Assembly: GCA_949316235.1 (NCBI GenBank)
Contig: OX438743.1
Location: 38,285,242 to 38,349,241 of the forward strand
Length of the DNA stretch: 64,000 nt
Direction: 5' to 3'
Origin: Oegoconia quadripuncta
Lineage: Eukaryota > Arthropoda > Insecta > Lepidoptera > Autostichidae
Position numbers and translations under genes: made by a program. Every line of letters starts with the position of its first letter. Within the stretch, counting starts at the first letter, position 1. Below the pieces are notes generated by a model. It saw nothing but the letters and a program-made list of their open reading frames with translations, was not told the DNA's origin and made no database searches. Positions 28,001 to 41,800 of the stretch are shown here, in pieces.

Positions 28001-29841
28001 GCAAGAAATTTGCAAAAAAAAAATTATATTCCATATTGCTCCAACAGGTACGCCACGGAAATCGTTAAGGAAACCTCATAAACTAATCAACATTAGGCAC
28101 GTTTTTTGTACTAAACTCATAACTAAACTAAAACAACCTTCCCCAAGTTCAAGTAGATAACACCAACACTAAATGATAGATAACGCTCCGGGTCAGTGCT
28201 TTGATCATTTTATTCGTGTGGTTATACATAGTTTACTTGTTCAATTCACGGACACTTGTAAATAGACTCGGTCCACAAAACTTACGCTTTCAATTTAGAT
28301 GATACATTCATACAAAGTGCATATATTTTTTAAATTTTATGTAGATATAGTGAAAAGAAAACTTATGGGTAACTCGCATATGAAGATGTGCTTGAATGTA
28401 CAGTCGCGGAATGAAAAGGTTCGTCATCTTAAAGTTGACTTTTGCTTGTACACAAGTTGTTGATTCGACATTCGATAACACTGACAAGTCAAACTAATAA
28501 AAAGGTTTCAGCTCAACTATAGTCAAGGAACAGTTCGCCTAAATATGAACCCTGTCGTCAAAGAGTTAAACATAGTTTTGCTATTCATTTGGGTGTGCTA
28601 CTTAGTTTAGAAAGGTAACATGTGCTTGATAAGTGTCAAATTAAAGTATTTGAAAACTGACGTACCTTTTCATTCTGCGACTGTACTTTTAATATTGAAT
28701 ATTTTAAATTGATTCACATCTAACGTTTTATTAACAGTTTTTTATATCTCTATAAGTACTCTTGTTATGCATACAGCAAGAATTATTTCCGACCCGTGAG
28801 TTATTCCACATCGACACAGTACGTAAAGCGGCGCTAACACTCTATTTTGTGACATCGACATGGAATTTGGAAATCAATTGATTTGGAGATCATTACCGAC
28901 CGAGAAAATTATTCTGAATTTACCAAAGTCCACAAACAGTATACAAATATATATTATTCTCACCTTGTTACTGGGTAGAGCTGACTAAACTTTTGGCACA
29001 GATGCAGACTGCAGGATTTCTCGATAGGGCAGTTCAGGGGTTTGCCTGTCACAAAAAGTCAAGGAGTTATTCAAATAATTAGTTTAAAAAAGAGCTTTAA
29101 AAAATACGCTACCGTAATGTGTAATGACTGCGACTCATCACAATGCATCAAATCATCATCATCATCATCATATTATCCACCGGTGGATAGGACATCCATA
29201 TTTGTGTTGAATGTGACGTAGTGGAATATTACCAATGACACTTCATCGAAACGAGTCTCTGAGAAGAGAAGTAGACGATTCCACGGCATGGGCTGTGGGT
29301 TGATGTAACAGTGCTAGCTTGCGTTTTTAACCTTTCGCCTGTTGAATCGTATGCGGAAACACAAATTGCATTCGTATTCAAAAGTAAACGAATCAAAAAT
29401 CGCACCCCTGTAGCGTTTCAGATGCGACTGGAGTTGTACAATTTTGTTACGATATATTTAAAGCTATGAGGAGTAATAGGTCAAGTTGACGACCGATTGA
29501 TGTAGTGGGTAGTGACCCTGTCAGCGAAACCAACGGCTGCGGGTTCGAATCTCGAGTCATGGATGTTTATATAAAATATATAAAATAGGTTTATATAAAA
29601 AATATAAAAAAAAATAAGATTTACAAAAAAAATAGGGCATTATTAGGTAAGTGAAATAGAAGGTATTGGCGTAGGGAGTTTAATTTTTTTTTTTCGAAAC
29701 CATAAACCAGAATAAAGCCTTGCGTAATTTCGCGTTGTGGCTTATTCCACATAATTACATCATTAAATTTAAAATATAAAGAAAATTTGGAGAAAATATG
29801 AGTTCCAAATAAATTTCGCATATGAATCTCCGGCCGGCGCG

Positions 29842-29873
<32 letters not shown>

Positions 29874-32800
29874 AGTACATATTATTATGCCAATAACTTC
29901 GATTTCACTTAGCCAATATATTTTTTCCCAACAATAATTCATCCGGTAAAATACAGAATAGTAATTTTTTTTTGTGTTCCCGTGTAGAAATATTTATAGG
30001 TATCCGTTATAATTTTTTGCAGTAGTGTTACATACGATGATTCATTGTCCGTTCAAAATTAAAAGACGTTTAATGGCTAGTGGCTGAACAATCATTACCG
30101 CGTTGGTGTTACACGTTTTAACCTTTTGGTAGCACTGATAATACAAAACGTTTTTCATTTGAGACTCTTAGGCACTTCTGTTTACATTGGTTAATGACGA
30201 GGTTGAAACTGTATTCGCCTAAGTCTTAGTTTGCGCGATCAATAGAACCTCAGATCATGAAACAAGGGAGATATGTTATCATTGTAGGAATCAGAGTATG
30301 GATTCCATGCTTTATTTTGTAAGTACACAGGGTACACTTAAAAAAGTCAAATTTTTATTTTTTATGTTACTGGTTGTTCAAAGGGCACTTTTCCCTTGAG
30401 AAGAACAAGCAAGAAACTCGAGAGGTTGCTCTTTTAAAAACAGGTTTTTATATTACATACATAACGTCACGAACTTTAACCCAAAAGGGATGGCCAGAGA
30501 TATCCCAAACAATAGTGTTTGGATGTTCCAAACATTAAGGGTTTAATAATTGAAACAACATCCAGGGTTCACCTTAAGAAATGTACCGAAATGCACACGT
30601 GACAGGGGGTGCACCCATCGCCGTTGAAACGTGCAAATCTATAGGTGTTTTTGGTGGAAAGTCCCTTGGTCGCCTTTTACGACACCCACGGGAAGAGAGG
30701 GGTTGGTTTTATTCTATTTGAGTGCCGAAACCACACAGCACAGGTTTGTTATATTACAAAAGGCACAATAATATGTCATTATTAATTGTGAAATAGCCTG
30801 GCATCCGAACGAGCTAGTAATGTCCAGATAGTCTAATAATTTACAATATACTTTCTTAAAGTTTATGTTTATATCTTTAAATTTATTGAAAGACATTTAG
30901 AAAACCCGCGAAAGACTATGATATCATCAAAATACATAAACTTTGTTAAAAGCTAAATATCTTCGAAAGAAAAACCGCACACAAAACGAACCAGGCATTA
31001 TTGCGATACGTCCGTACAAATGGACACCCACCAACGCCGTCAAACACATAACACCCTTCGTTTTTCATCGGGTGTTCATCATCAACAGCTTTACACGTCC
31101 ACACTGTTTTCACTGGGAGTTTGGGTCATAATCCACCACGCGGGCTCATTGTGCATTGGTGGATTTTTGTCATTCTAATGGCCAATTGAGTCGAGTGTTT
31201 TTAAGCCTGTAAGTTACCGTTCAAAAGGCGTTCACTCACCATTTTCATCTTCAGTTGGAGGGTTGATAGGCGACCAAGTGGCACCGTGGTCAAACGTAAT
31301 CAGAGAAACCAGATGCTCAGGGCCGATGTTAACTGCGGGCGACCTCGAAATGACTCTGGATGCGATGTAGATGCCCTTCAGGCCTTCGACGCGGTATAGA
31401 TCCGTGAATGGGTCTTCGGTAACATCCCTATGCAGATAGGAAATATTCTTTATTCCACCTAAATGTTACATTCGACTCCCAACAGCGTGGTATAGTTTAG
31501 TAATAAGTTTGGTTGATTATAATAAAGATTTACTTACTCCAACCAACTGTCCTTCCAGTTTCCCTCAGGGAAGTAGCACAGAATCTGGCTCAGGCTCAAC
31601 ACGAAGTTGTACCTCGTGAAATTTCTGCTTATCTCAGACACGTACAAGTAAGCTAGGGACTCCCTATGCATGACAGAGACGAATATACGTTTGTCGGTTA
31701 CATCCGCTATGTGGAACTTCCTTAGGTCTAATTCTGTTTGGAATTCGGCCTTGTAGAACGGGCTTCGTTGATGCGAGATGTAGAGGTCAAGTGTGTTACC
31801 CTGAAACAAACATAATTTCAAGTAAAAAATTGTTTCAAAATTCACTGATAGTCATAAGAAACTTACTGACTAAATACTTCTGTATGTTGAGATGGGTGAG
31901 TGGAGTAACGAGGATGTAAATAATCAGGAATGAGTGAAGAAAAGTTGAAAAGGAATTAATTGGCTTAGTATGGATATGTTATAAGGAGGAATGAAACGCG
32001 TGTGAGTAATGAATATGAATCTTGAAGGATGAGAGGAAGCCCATATGAGATAAATACATACAGAAGGTCATAAACAAGTAGATATGTTATTAATAAGTAG
32101 TGTAAAATAAGGTTGTTTATTTCAGCTCAATGTAATGTAAACTTCCTCAACCTAAGAAATGTTAGGTACTAATTTTGTGATTACATATATTACTGTAGTA
32201 TATAGACATTATACTTGTTGATTTCTAATCTTACTCTTCAATCAAAATACGTGTGGTTTAATCACGTAATATCAAGTATGATATTATTGGATCGCAAAAT
32301 CGCAATGATTCATTCAAGCAAAGACAAAAAGATATAATGTATACTTTAATTCTTTATGTCGCCACTATACAGTGGACAGAGCCTGGATCACTTATGGAAG
32401 GATAGAAGTAAATAAATATCTGAAACGATTTGTTGGACTTTATCATTGATTCGCGCGTTTTTTTCAGCATAGGTTGAATCGGTAGGATTATTATTACTAT
32501 TCATCATCAGATCAGCCACAGGACATCAACTACTGAACATAGACCTCCCCATAGATTTCTTTTTATTCACAACGGGTAAGCGCTTGATCTCAATCACACC
32601 TGATGTTAAGTGAAGATAACACCGAAGGAGGAAGCGTCCTGACCCGGAAACCCCATTTGGAGGACTGGCTATCTTATTTCTGACAAATGGAACACAACAA
32701 CGCTATTAACATTGCTGTTTGACGGCAGATTTAGATAAGATGTGGAAGCTAGCCAGGTGGTCATTTAAAACGCCCTACCACCAACCAAACTCAGTCCGAA

Positions 32801-35800
32801 TCGTAAACCCTATGTTGTTTACATTGAGTCACGGAGCTGCAAGCGACCTGCATCCAGTGACTTCGCATCACCATTATTACGTGATCCGTCCACCTCGTGG
32901 GAGGACGACCACACTGCGCTTGCTGTATGGTTTCCGGCAGAGTGGAATGAACCAACCCATTTACTTCTGCGGATGTCGTGCAAGGCGACTGAGAGAACGG
33001 AGGTTTTTCACACATTGGATTAGTGATGGACATCAGCGTCACTGTCCTAAAGCTGTCAGTCTGCTTGCATACCTAGCGTGACGATTAAGGCTAACCACCT
33101 ATGAAGACTAAAAGAAAGACCAGGGGCTCTATTACATAATTTCATCGTTATCGTCATCGGTTACGTTCTGACATGTGGTTGGTTAATTCGTCGCTCGCTC
33201 GGCAATTTGACGGCTTCTCATTGGTCAATGTAATCGATAACGATACCGATGAAGTTACATAATCTAAGGGCAGGCCCAGGCGGCTCCGCTGGCTCTGGTA
33301 AGAATATTTAATAAGCACAAAAATTTTATACAAAAAACAGTTTAGTTTTTTTTTTTTTTTTATGCATAACGGGTTGGTACTTGACCTCAATCACACCTGA
33401 TGTTAAGTGAAGATGAGGTCGAAGATGGAAGCGTACTGACCCGGAAACCCCAACACATTTGGGGGACTGGCTATCTTATCTCTGACAACCGGAACACGAC
33501 AATGCTATTAACATTGCTGCTTGGCGGCAGATTTAGATAAGATGGTGGTAGATAGCCAGGCGGACATTTAAAATGCCCTACCACCAACCAAACCGAGTAC
33601 TTAAACATGTACCCCGCTGGGGATCGAACCCGCGACCTCCGAATCGTAAACCCAATGTTGTTTACATTGAGCCACGGAGGCGGTAGTCATCTAAAGCGCA
33701 TAGTTTAACATGTTTGAAATTAGAATGAGATATCTACATATATTATATTTTATGTAGGTATTTATGTTTATATATTTAATTGTTATATTTATATGTTTCA
33801 ATATAATGGTGCGGTTCTACGGACCGAAGCGCGTCAACGGCTACTTACCTAGGACACTGAGGGCGATCATGTTGGTGAGTGTATATACCGGATGAGTTTA
33901 TTGACCGCAAGGAAATATTGGGCAAGTGAAATAGAAGGTATTAGTTAGTTTAATATTTTTTTTCAAAATCATCATCAAATAAAGCGTTAATTGTATCATT
34001 TGACGGTGGCGTTTGTAGCGTATTCCACATAATTACATGAACTTTGAGCAAGGAGGAACTATAGACAAGGTACGGCTGAGTTCCACAGAGTGCACGCGGG
34101 GGCCAAGTTGTATGGCACGAGGGGCGTGCACATGTTTTCTCTTCAACAGAAAGCATCTCAGGTTCCATGATTATAATCGAATGTGAATACGTTGTCGATT
34201 CGCCTATAGCAGCTTGCAATAATGTCGCCATTGCCCGAGCCACTCTTTACCACGCGACTAGCTCCGTCCCGGTCGCTAGCAACGCCCACACCCCCACAAG
34301 CCCACATCCCCGACATATACATATTTTTCCTTACGGTAAAAAACTCATCTGATATAAATATAACAAATATACATATTTTCATTGTATGTATGCCGTTTAT
34401 ATGGATGTATATTTAATTAGGGATAATATAATTTTGAACGTTATTTAGTTACGTTAGTTATCTTTCATTTTCGTGTACACACTATATTCTATCTTTTAAA
34501 ATTGTTTCGCGGGTTTGCTGGAAGAGGTCTCTTATAGAGATAAGTTCGCCCTTTGTACATTTGTATTTAATTAATTTTAATGTATATTGGAATGTGCGTG
34601 TGTACAATAAAGTGTTAAATAAATACATTCTAATACGTAAACATCAAAAGTATTTTCATTAAACAGGGAGTTTCCCAATGTAACTTGTGGGCGATTAACA
34701 ATGATAGCGAGGACTTCCCCGTTCCGAGTGAACGCGCCTACCTTTATAATATATAGTATGTAAGCATACTATATTATAAACAGAAAGCCTATAGATAGAA
34801 ATGCAGTTCTCCGTATAACGCGTCATCCTCAGCCGAAGTAGGCATACCTAATTCTGTCTCTCCCAAGCTCGGTTAGAAATCCAACAGGAGTACTACATTA
34901 GTGAATTGCGGATAAATTGCATGCCAATTGAATCTGTCTCATTAATATGTAAGTGGGTCGGAGCGAGATGCAAATAGTAGGGCGCGACAATTCTTACGGA
35001 CTGACCCTCTATTTCATATGGAAATCTTATTATGAGAGTGTTCATACAAATTATGACCCACTAAATTATAATTAAAATACGAGATAATTTTGTAATAAAA
35101 CTTAAAGTTGTTAGTTTATTTAATTATGATTATTTCGAAATTTAAATTGTTTGTATCAAAAAAGAGAAGTAACGAAATAATAAGTTCTGAATTTAATTCT
35201 GGTTAGTAAAGAAGGTAGCACCTGGCACTTATCATTGACCGAATAGGAAATACCTTCGAGAAAACTGAAACTCTGTGCTCTTTTTTCGAAGCATATGCAA
35301 ATAGGATCAATCTGTTTTACAATTTAGCTTCAAATTCACTATGCCCACAACAAGTATCTCGACAACAAGAGTGAATCATGGTGACGTCAGGCATTATTTA
35401 ACGCCCGCCATTTACGAAACCGCAAGTGTTGCAAAAATATTCTGAAATTGAATCATGTAGTGATGGCAAGTGAATAGCCAACCAAGTAATGTTAAATAAA
35501 GTAAGTAATCGTTTTTCAGCATAAAAATGTATCGGATGACACTTTGAGGACAATATCGGTCAAACAGTATAGATTACAATAAGTAACATTCCGAACCGCC
35601 CCCATGGCTCTATGTAAACAACATAGGGTTTATGAATCGGAGGTCGCGAGTTCGATCCCCAGCGGGGTACATGTTTAGTACTCCGTTTGGTTGGTGGTAG
35701 GGCATTTTAAATGTCCGCCAGGCTAGTGGTAGCTAGCCTTACTAAAATCTGCCGCCAAGCAGCAATGTTAATAGCATTGTTGTGTTCCGGTTGTCAGAGA

Positions 35801-38800
35801 TAAGATTGCCATACCCAAATAAGATGGGGGTTCCGGGTCAGTACGTTTCCACCTTCGGCCTCATCTTCACTTAACATCAGATGCTCAATCACATCCAAGT
35901 GTTAACCCATAGTACATACAAAAGAACAGAAATCTTCCTTCATACACTCGAAAAACATTTCCTTCCCTCCTGCAGCAGTTGAGTAAAAATAAATCGTAAT
36001 GTGATGAGGTATTCGTACACTTAGGGTTACACGTGATGAGTTTTGGGTACATATTGTCGTCACAAAAAAATACACCATGATATTCACGGATCACGAGATC
36101 CAACTTTTATAGCTACATGAAAACGTACTTGGAAGATTAATCCTTAACTTAATTTGGAATAATTTATGATAGGTACAGATTTTGAAAAAAAACAAACAGT
36201 AGGCACAATCATTGACAAAATGGAATTTAACTAAAATAAGTGTCATCTCATTTGATACTCTTTCATATCCTGAAAAGGAACAGCAGCCGTACAACAGACA
36301 ATTTTTTGCGTTCGGTCGCAAAAAAAATTGACATCCACATAAGCTAAAAGGCAAATTATTAGGGATCGAACACAATAATTTTTACGTGGTACAACAGGAG
36401 CCTCTATGGAGTTTCATTTCGGCCATCACTCTTATATCCTAACCTTTCACAACGCTTGTAGTTTTCTGTGTTCAACCGTATATCTACAGCTTCTATAATG
36501 GATTTTACACATCGAGCATGCCCAAGTTAAGTATTCCTATTCCATATTACGTGCCTAGATAATGAAAGGAGTCTTTATGCAAATACATTTTTTTAGCTTC
36601 AGTAGCTGTGTACGTTGATGAGTATATCTCTTTGAATGTTAGTACGAATACAGATAATAAACAGTAAAGGACAGTTATTGATTGGTAACTAAAATTGATC
36701 AATACATTAAAATGCATATATGTATCAGTGGTCGGTCACATACAGATACCTAAGTAGCAGATAATAACACAAGTGAGTGCGGTACACATAACACTGAGAA
36801 TCTTTGTGTGACGAGTTGGAGATACAAAAATATCAATTATTTCGTGTTCCATTAACTGAACACACGCGTGTCCACTAATCCAAGTTAATAAGCAATGCAA
36901 TGTCACGATAATAATTGCTATGCAAAAGTCTATATTTGTTTTATAACAAAATTGTCTATGACGATTCTAAAGCATTATCTCATTCGGTACATTGAGCTCG
37001 TTGATGCATAAAAACAGCAAATTCAACAAACAAAGACACTTGAAACTGTCAAGTTGTCAAGTAGACTAAACAACGTTTCACTTATGCGTGTTACTCAGAG
37101 GAGTGGTCCAATTACTTTCATAAAATAATATTATTACAGGTTTGTACTTATACATTCTACGAACTGGCAGTTAGCTTCTGAGTCACACAAGCCTATTTAG
37201 TTTACGCTTCATAAAAGCCAAAAGTTATGTAGAAAATAATATCACACTTTAATTTAATCTTGTTCAAAACTGGTTTTATTTTCCTCAATTCTAAGAGGTT
37301 TAGCTATTTATTTAAGAACACAATAATGCTAAAAATAAAGCACGTTATCGTACTTCGTTTCTTCTTTTCACCTTATAGGAAGCCAGATAAACATAAAGCT
37401 CTTTGACTAATTTTCGACAAAATAACCACATTCTTATAATCAATATCAGCAGACCAAATATTATTATGCTTACGCAAAAAGCGACCTCATAAACTTCTTT
37501 TGAATTATATTTAAATATACCGGTGAGTTTTTTTACCGTAAGGAAAAAATAGGACATATTAGGTAAGTGAAACAGAAGTTATTGGCACAGGTAGTCATAT
37601 TTTTTTTATAAACCATCATCTAGTCATTCCCGGAGGTCGCGGGTTTGATCCCCAGCGGGGTACATGTTTAGTACTCGATTTGGTTGGTGGTAGGGCATTT
37701 TAAATGTCCGCCTGGCCAGCTACCACCATCTTATCTAAATCTGTCGCCAAACAGTAATGTTAATATCATTGTTGTGTTCCGGTTGTCAGAGATAACATAG
37801 CCAGTTTCCCAAATATTTGGGTTTCGCTTCGACCTTCGGCCTCATCTTTACTTAACATCGGGTGTGATTGAGGTCAAGTGCTAACCCGATGTGCATAAAA
37901 AAAAACAAAAAAGCCGACAGCATATTTCGCATTTTACGGGCGCCATATTCGATTAAAATCTATCCTATGACACTTCAAGGCACATAACGAATCTAACGAC
38001 ACCATGCACTGCCGTTTAGGCTACAAGATGTAAGATAGAAATATACATACATACACACCTACACTCGAAAAATATTACCCTTCTTTATACTAAATATGAA
38101 TAACAAATATATCTAACATCATAATAATCATTTTATCACAGAATAAGAAAAATCATTTATGTTATCTCTGTACCAAATTTCATCCAAATCCGTTATTGAG
38201 TATTTATTATTATTTCTTTATGCATAACGGGTTCGTACTTGACCTCAATCACACCTGATGTTAAGTGAAGATGAGATCGAAGGTGGAAGCGTACTGACCC
38301 GGAAACCCCTACACATTATACCCAGTAACAAACATTAAAACATTTATCATATAAGATCATCGGAACACGATGATCATCCAGATATATTTCCCAATAGTGA
38401 TTAATTAGATTAATCTGAAATATATATGGTTTCACAATCATCCACACAACAGAAAAACCAAGTGTTACTAATTTTGGTGACTTCGGGTAAACAACCTTCC
38501 CTTGTAAGTACTATTAATATAAGTAGGTGACCCGACTCAGTGTGACAGGAAATTAAAGAGTAACCGAGGATGTCCTAAATCTTTTAATCGCGCGTGTAAT
38601 CCGACCCACTTATGGTATATCCATTCATCATCCATTATGTTAGTAAAAGTTTTACAAAACGTTGTGAAGTTGACAAATTACTCAAATTGAAAAGACATTT
38701 CTCGAAAAGCTTTTAAAAAATGCAAACCACATTACTTTTTCATTTATGACAAACCAGAGGCAGTTCACCTAGTGGAAAAATGTCCCACTTCTCGATACTG

Positions 38801-41800
38801 AACCCTGTATACATTTATATTACCTACCCTCAGTTTCAACAAGCGTAAAATGTGTTGCAAATTACCCATTCACCGTAAAATACAATTCATTCCTTTAAAA
38901 TGATTTAGGAAATTGCCACGTTAATGACAATGACTTAGATCATATTTGTTGCGACTAAACAGTCATCTGTTTACCCAAATTCTTCCTAAACAAGACATGT
39001 CCTTTAGTCGTTCTAGTAACCGGTCGAATAAACAATTGCAATCAGGGGTAACTTGGTTCATAATAATATGAATATAACAGAACGCTCTAGACGGTAGAGG
39101 GGCCAATTTGTCCCCGAACATTATCCACTTAACTGGTAGCTTCCTCTAAGTGTCGTGTGGAATAAAGCGGCCGGCGACAGGCAACAAGGCCACGTCACAT
39201 CATATCACGTCTGACAAACTAGGTAAAGAGTTTTAGCAGCGATAAAGATTATACAAATAATAGATATCCAAAAACAAAGTGTAAAATAAATAAATAAATT
39301 ATTTATTTACAATAAGAGAAAGTAGTTGATGTAACTAAGACAAAAGAGTTTTTGGAAAACTATAATCGTGCGTGCGTTTTGGAGCAGGCGGTTTTCTATA
39401 ACTAGTAATAATTAATAGAAATAATACATTCGAGCTATTTAAATTAATCAATAATGGATTTAGAATATTTTTAGAGATTTTCTTAGTTCGAAAAATCGTA
39501 AGTGTCATAAGGTACTTATCGCAGATTTCTAATCATGATTTTCCTTATATAAAAATTTGGACATCCCACGCTATCTGTGATACTGCGTTGTGAGCAGTAT
39601 TCAAATAACGTTACATTCTTCTTCTCGAATCAATGGCAATAAACTGTGGCTAAGTTCTTTAGGCCAAAAGGCACTTTCGTCGACAGCTCTTTGGTTGGCC
39701 TCAAAAAGAACTCTTTTGTACAAGAAACTGCGGACAACAATTGCACGGTGCCACAGTCTCACTTGTCGTCATTAGAGAAAAACCACCTTTGCCTGAGTTC
39801 CCCCCCTGCCGTAGTCTATTCAGAGATTTCCTGAAGGGTCAGAGATCATCTGTCAGGTTTTCCTCAATGGGGATTGACCACAAATCTGTTTGAATGTGTT
39901 TGCGTATGGCTCGGTGTTTCAAATAAAGCTCTGTCGGCTTTTAAGCCACTATTTACGTTATGATGTTTTCTTTTTCATATATGCCAGACGATAAACAGAT
40001 TTAATGGTAACATTAAATGCGTACATTGGCCATTGTTGTATGCTCAATCAGTATCTAAAGCTGACAGTAAAAGTATGACACGATGTTTGACTTCGATGTA
40101 CCTACAATAGAAAGTTCCATATCCCTCAGAAAAAAGCTAAAGTCACATGTCAAGTGTGACCCTCAAAACCGGGGTCAAATAAACCCATCCTATTTCAGAG
40201 AAAGGTGATGTTTACTATATTCTGCATATAAACATTGACTCACAATAGCCGCGTTCACAGTAAACAAGGACTTGATAAACAGTGTTCATTGAGGCGACAG
40301 CCGAGGACGATCGATAACGTTCCATATGAATATAGTATAACATAGCTAGATAGGCAGGTTTCTGAGGTAATGGCTGATAAGCAGCGCGGTTCCATTGTTT
40401 TATATTAGACAGTTTTATGACATTTAACACCAATATCCAAGGACAAGGATCGCTTGTTTGCGTTTAACACAAGCAGAACGCATGCAGGGGAGCGTGCCCC
40501 CTTTTTCAACTGACTAACATCTATAATAAATATCTAACGGATGTAGATATATTCTTTTTGTCTAAAAACCAATATAAGAAACAGGGTTTGGAAGTCCTGT
40601 CGGACATTGGTGACACTTAAGTTGTAAATTAACTGGTTCGGATTGCTTTTCTGTCTTTGCAGTTATATATAAAATTGTCGTGGATAACGGAGTTGGTTAC
40701 ACAATGACCTCTATTGTCTACATATAAGATTATAAAACATAATTGTATTGTGTAGCTGTTAGTTGTCCTGAATAAAATAAAATAAGACCCTCTGTTACTG
40801 GCGAAAGGGTTGAGCTATTCACTCGCTTTCAAGTGTCTCAATAGGTATGAAAGAGGCACACGAGCGCTAGGAATAAGGCATGAGCGAACGACTAAAGTAT
40901 TCTGAATATTTAGATTATACGGCCCTTCGTGTATTTCCATATTAGATAGATTTCTTATCAAATGTTAAATAATTCGATTGATATGCGTATTGTTATCGAC
41001 ATTCACATATTTTATTTAATGAAGACTGACACCGGTTATTTACGATTATGAAGTCTTGGAAAGGTGACTCCAAGTTATAAGATCGATTACTAGACATTGG
41101 TATGAATCATTAATACAACAAGCACATGGAGGCAGAGAAGCGGGTGTCAACGTCCACACTTTCAGCCTGTAGGGGGGAGGTGTGGGTGTTCAATATGACT
41201 CACCTTCAAAATGTTTCAATAATATACGCTTATAGGAGGAAATACGCAATTATTTAAGAAGAAACTACTAATTACAGAACAACTATTTCTATCGGCATTA
41301 ATTAATTTGCCGGTTTGAAAAAATAATACAGGTTGTTTTTGCACTACGGATTAACCTTGACCTCAAAGGTTTTATACCTCACGCGCGCGCGCTCTCTATT
41401 GCCTAGAGAACCTAACTTTTTTGCGCGACTGGCTATCTTATCTCAAACAGACAGAACACAACAATGCTTTCAACAGCGCTGCTTGGGGGCAGACTTAGGT
41501 AAGATGGCGGTGCTAGCCAGACTGACATTTAAAAAGGATTGTCCTTTTAACAGAGTACTAAACATGTACTCTGGGTATCAAACTCGCGACCTCCGTTTTG
41601 TAAACCAACATAAGGTTTACTTTGAGACACGGATACGGTTAAAGTAAGCTATAATGCAGAGGGTGAAACTTGTCTCGTAGAAAAAGAAGTGAATTAGCCT
41701 TGCCATTCAACGGGGTAATACTGCTAGTGTTTTGGGCACCCTCCCGCATGGTTCGGACCTCGAGTACGTTTTTTACCTTTCATAGTTATGGAGAGCAGAC

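Noticed and set aside
33600..33683. tRNA gene candidate on the minus strand
   Set aside because: It is the tRNA-like head of SINE family A, which recurs at least seven times in the window.
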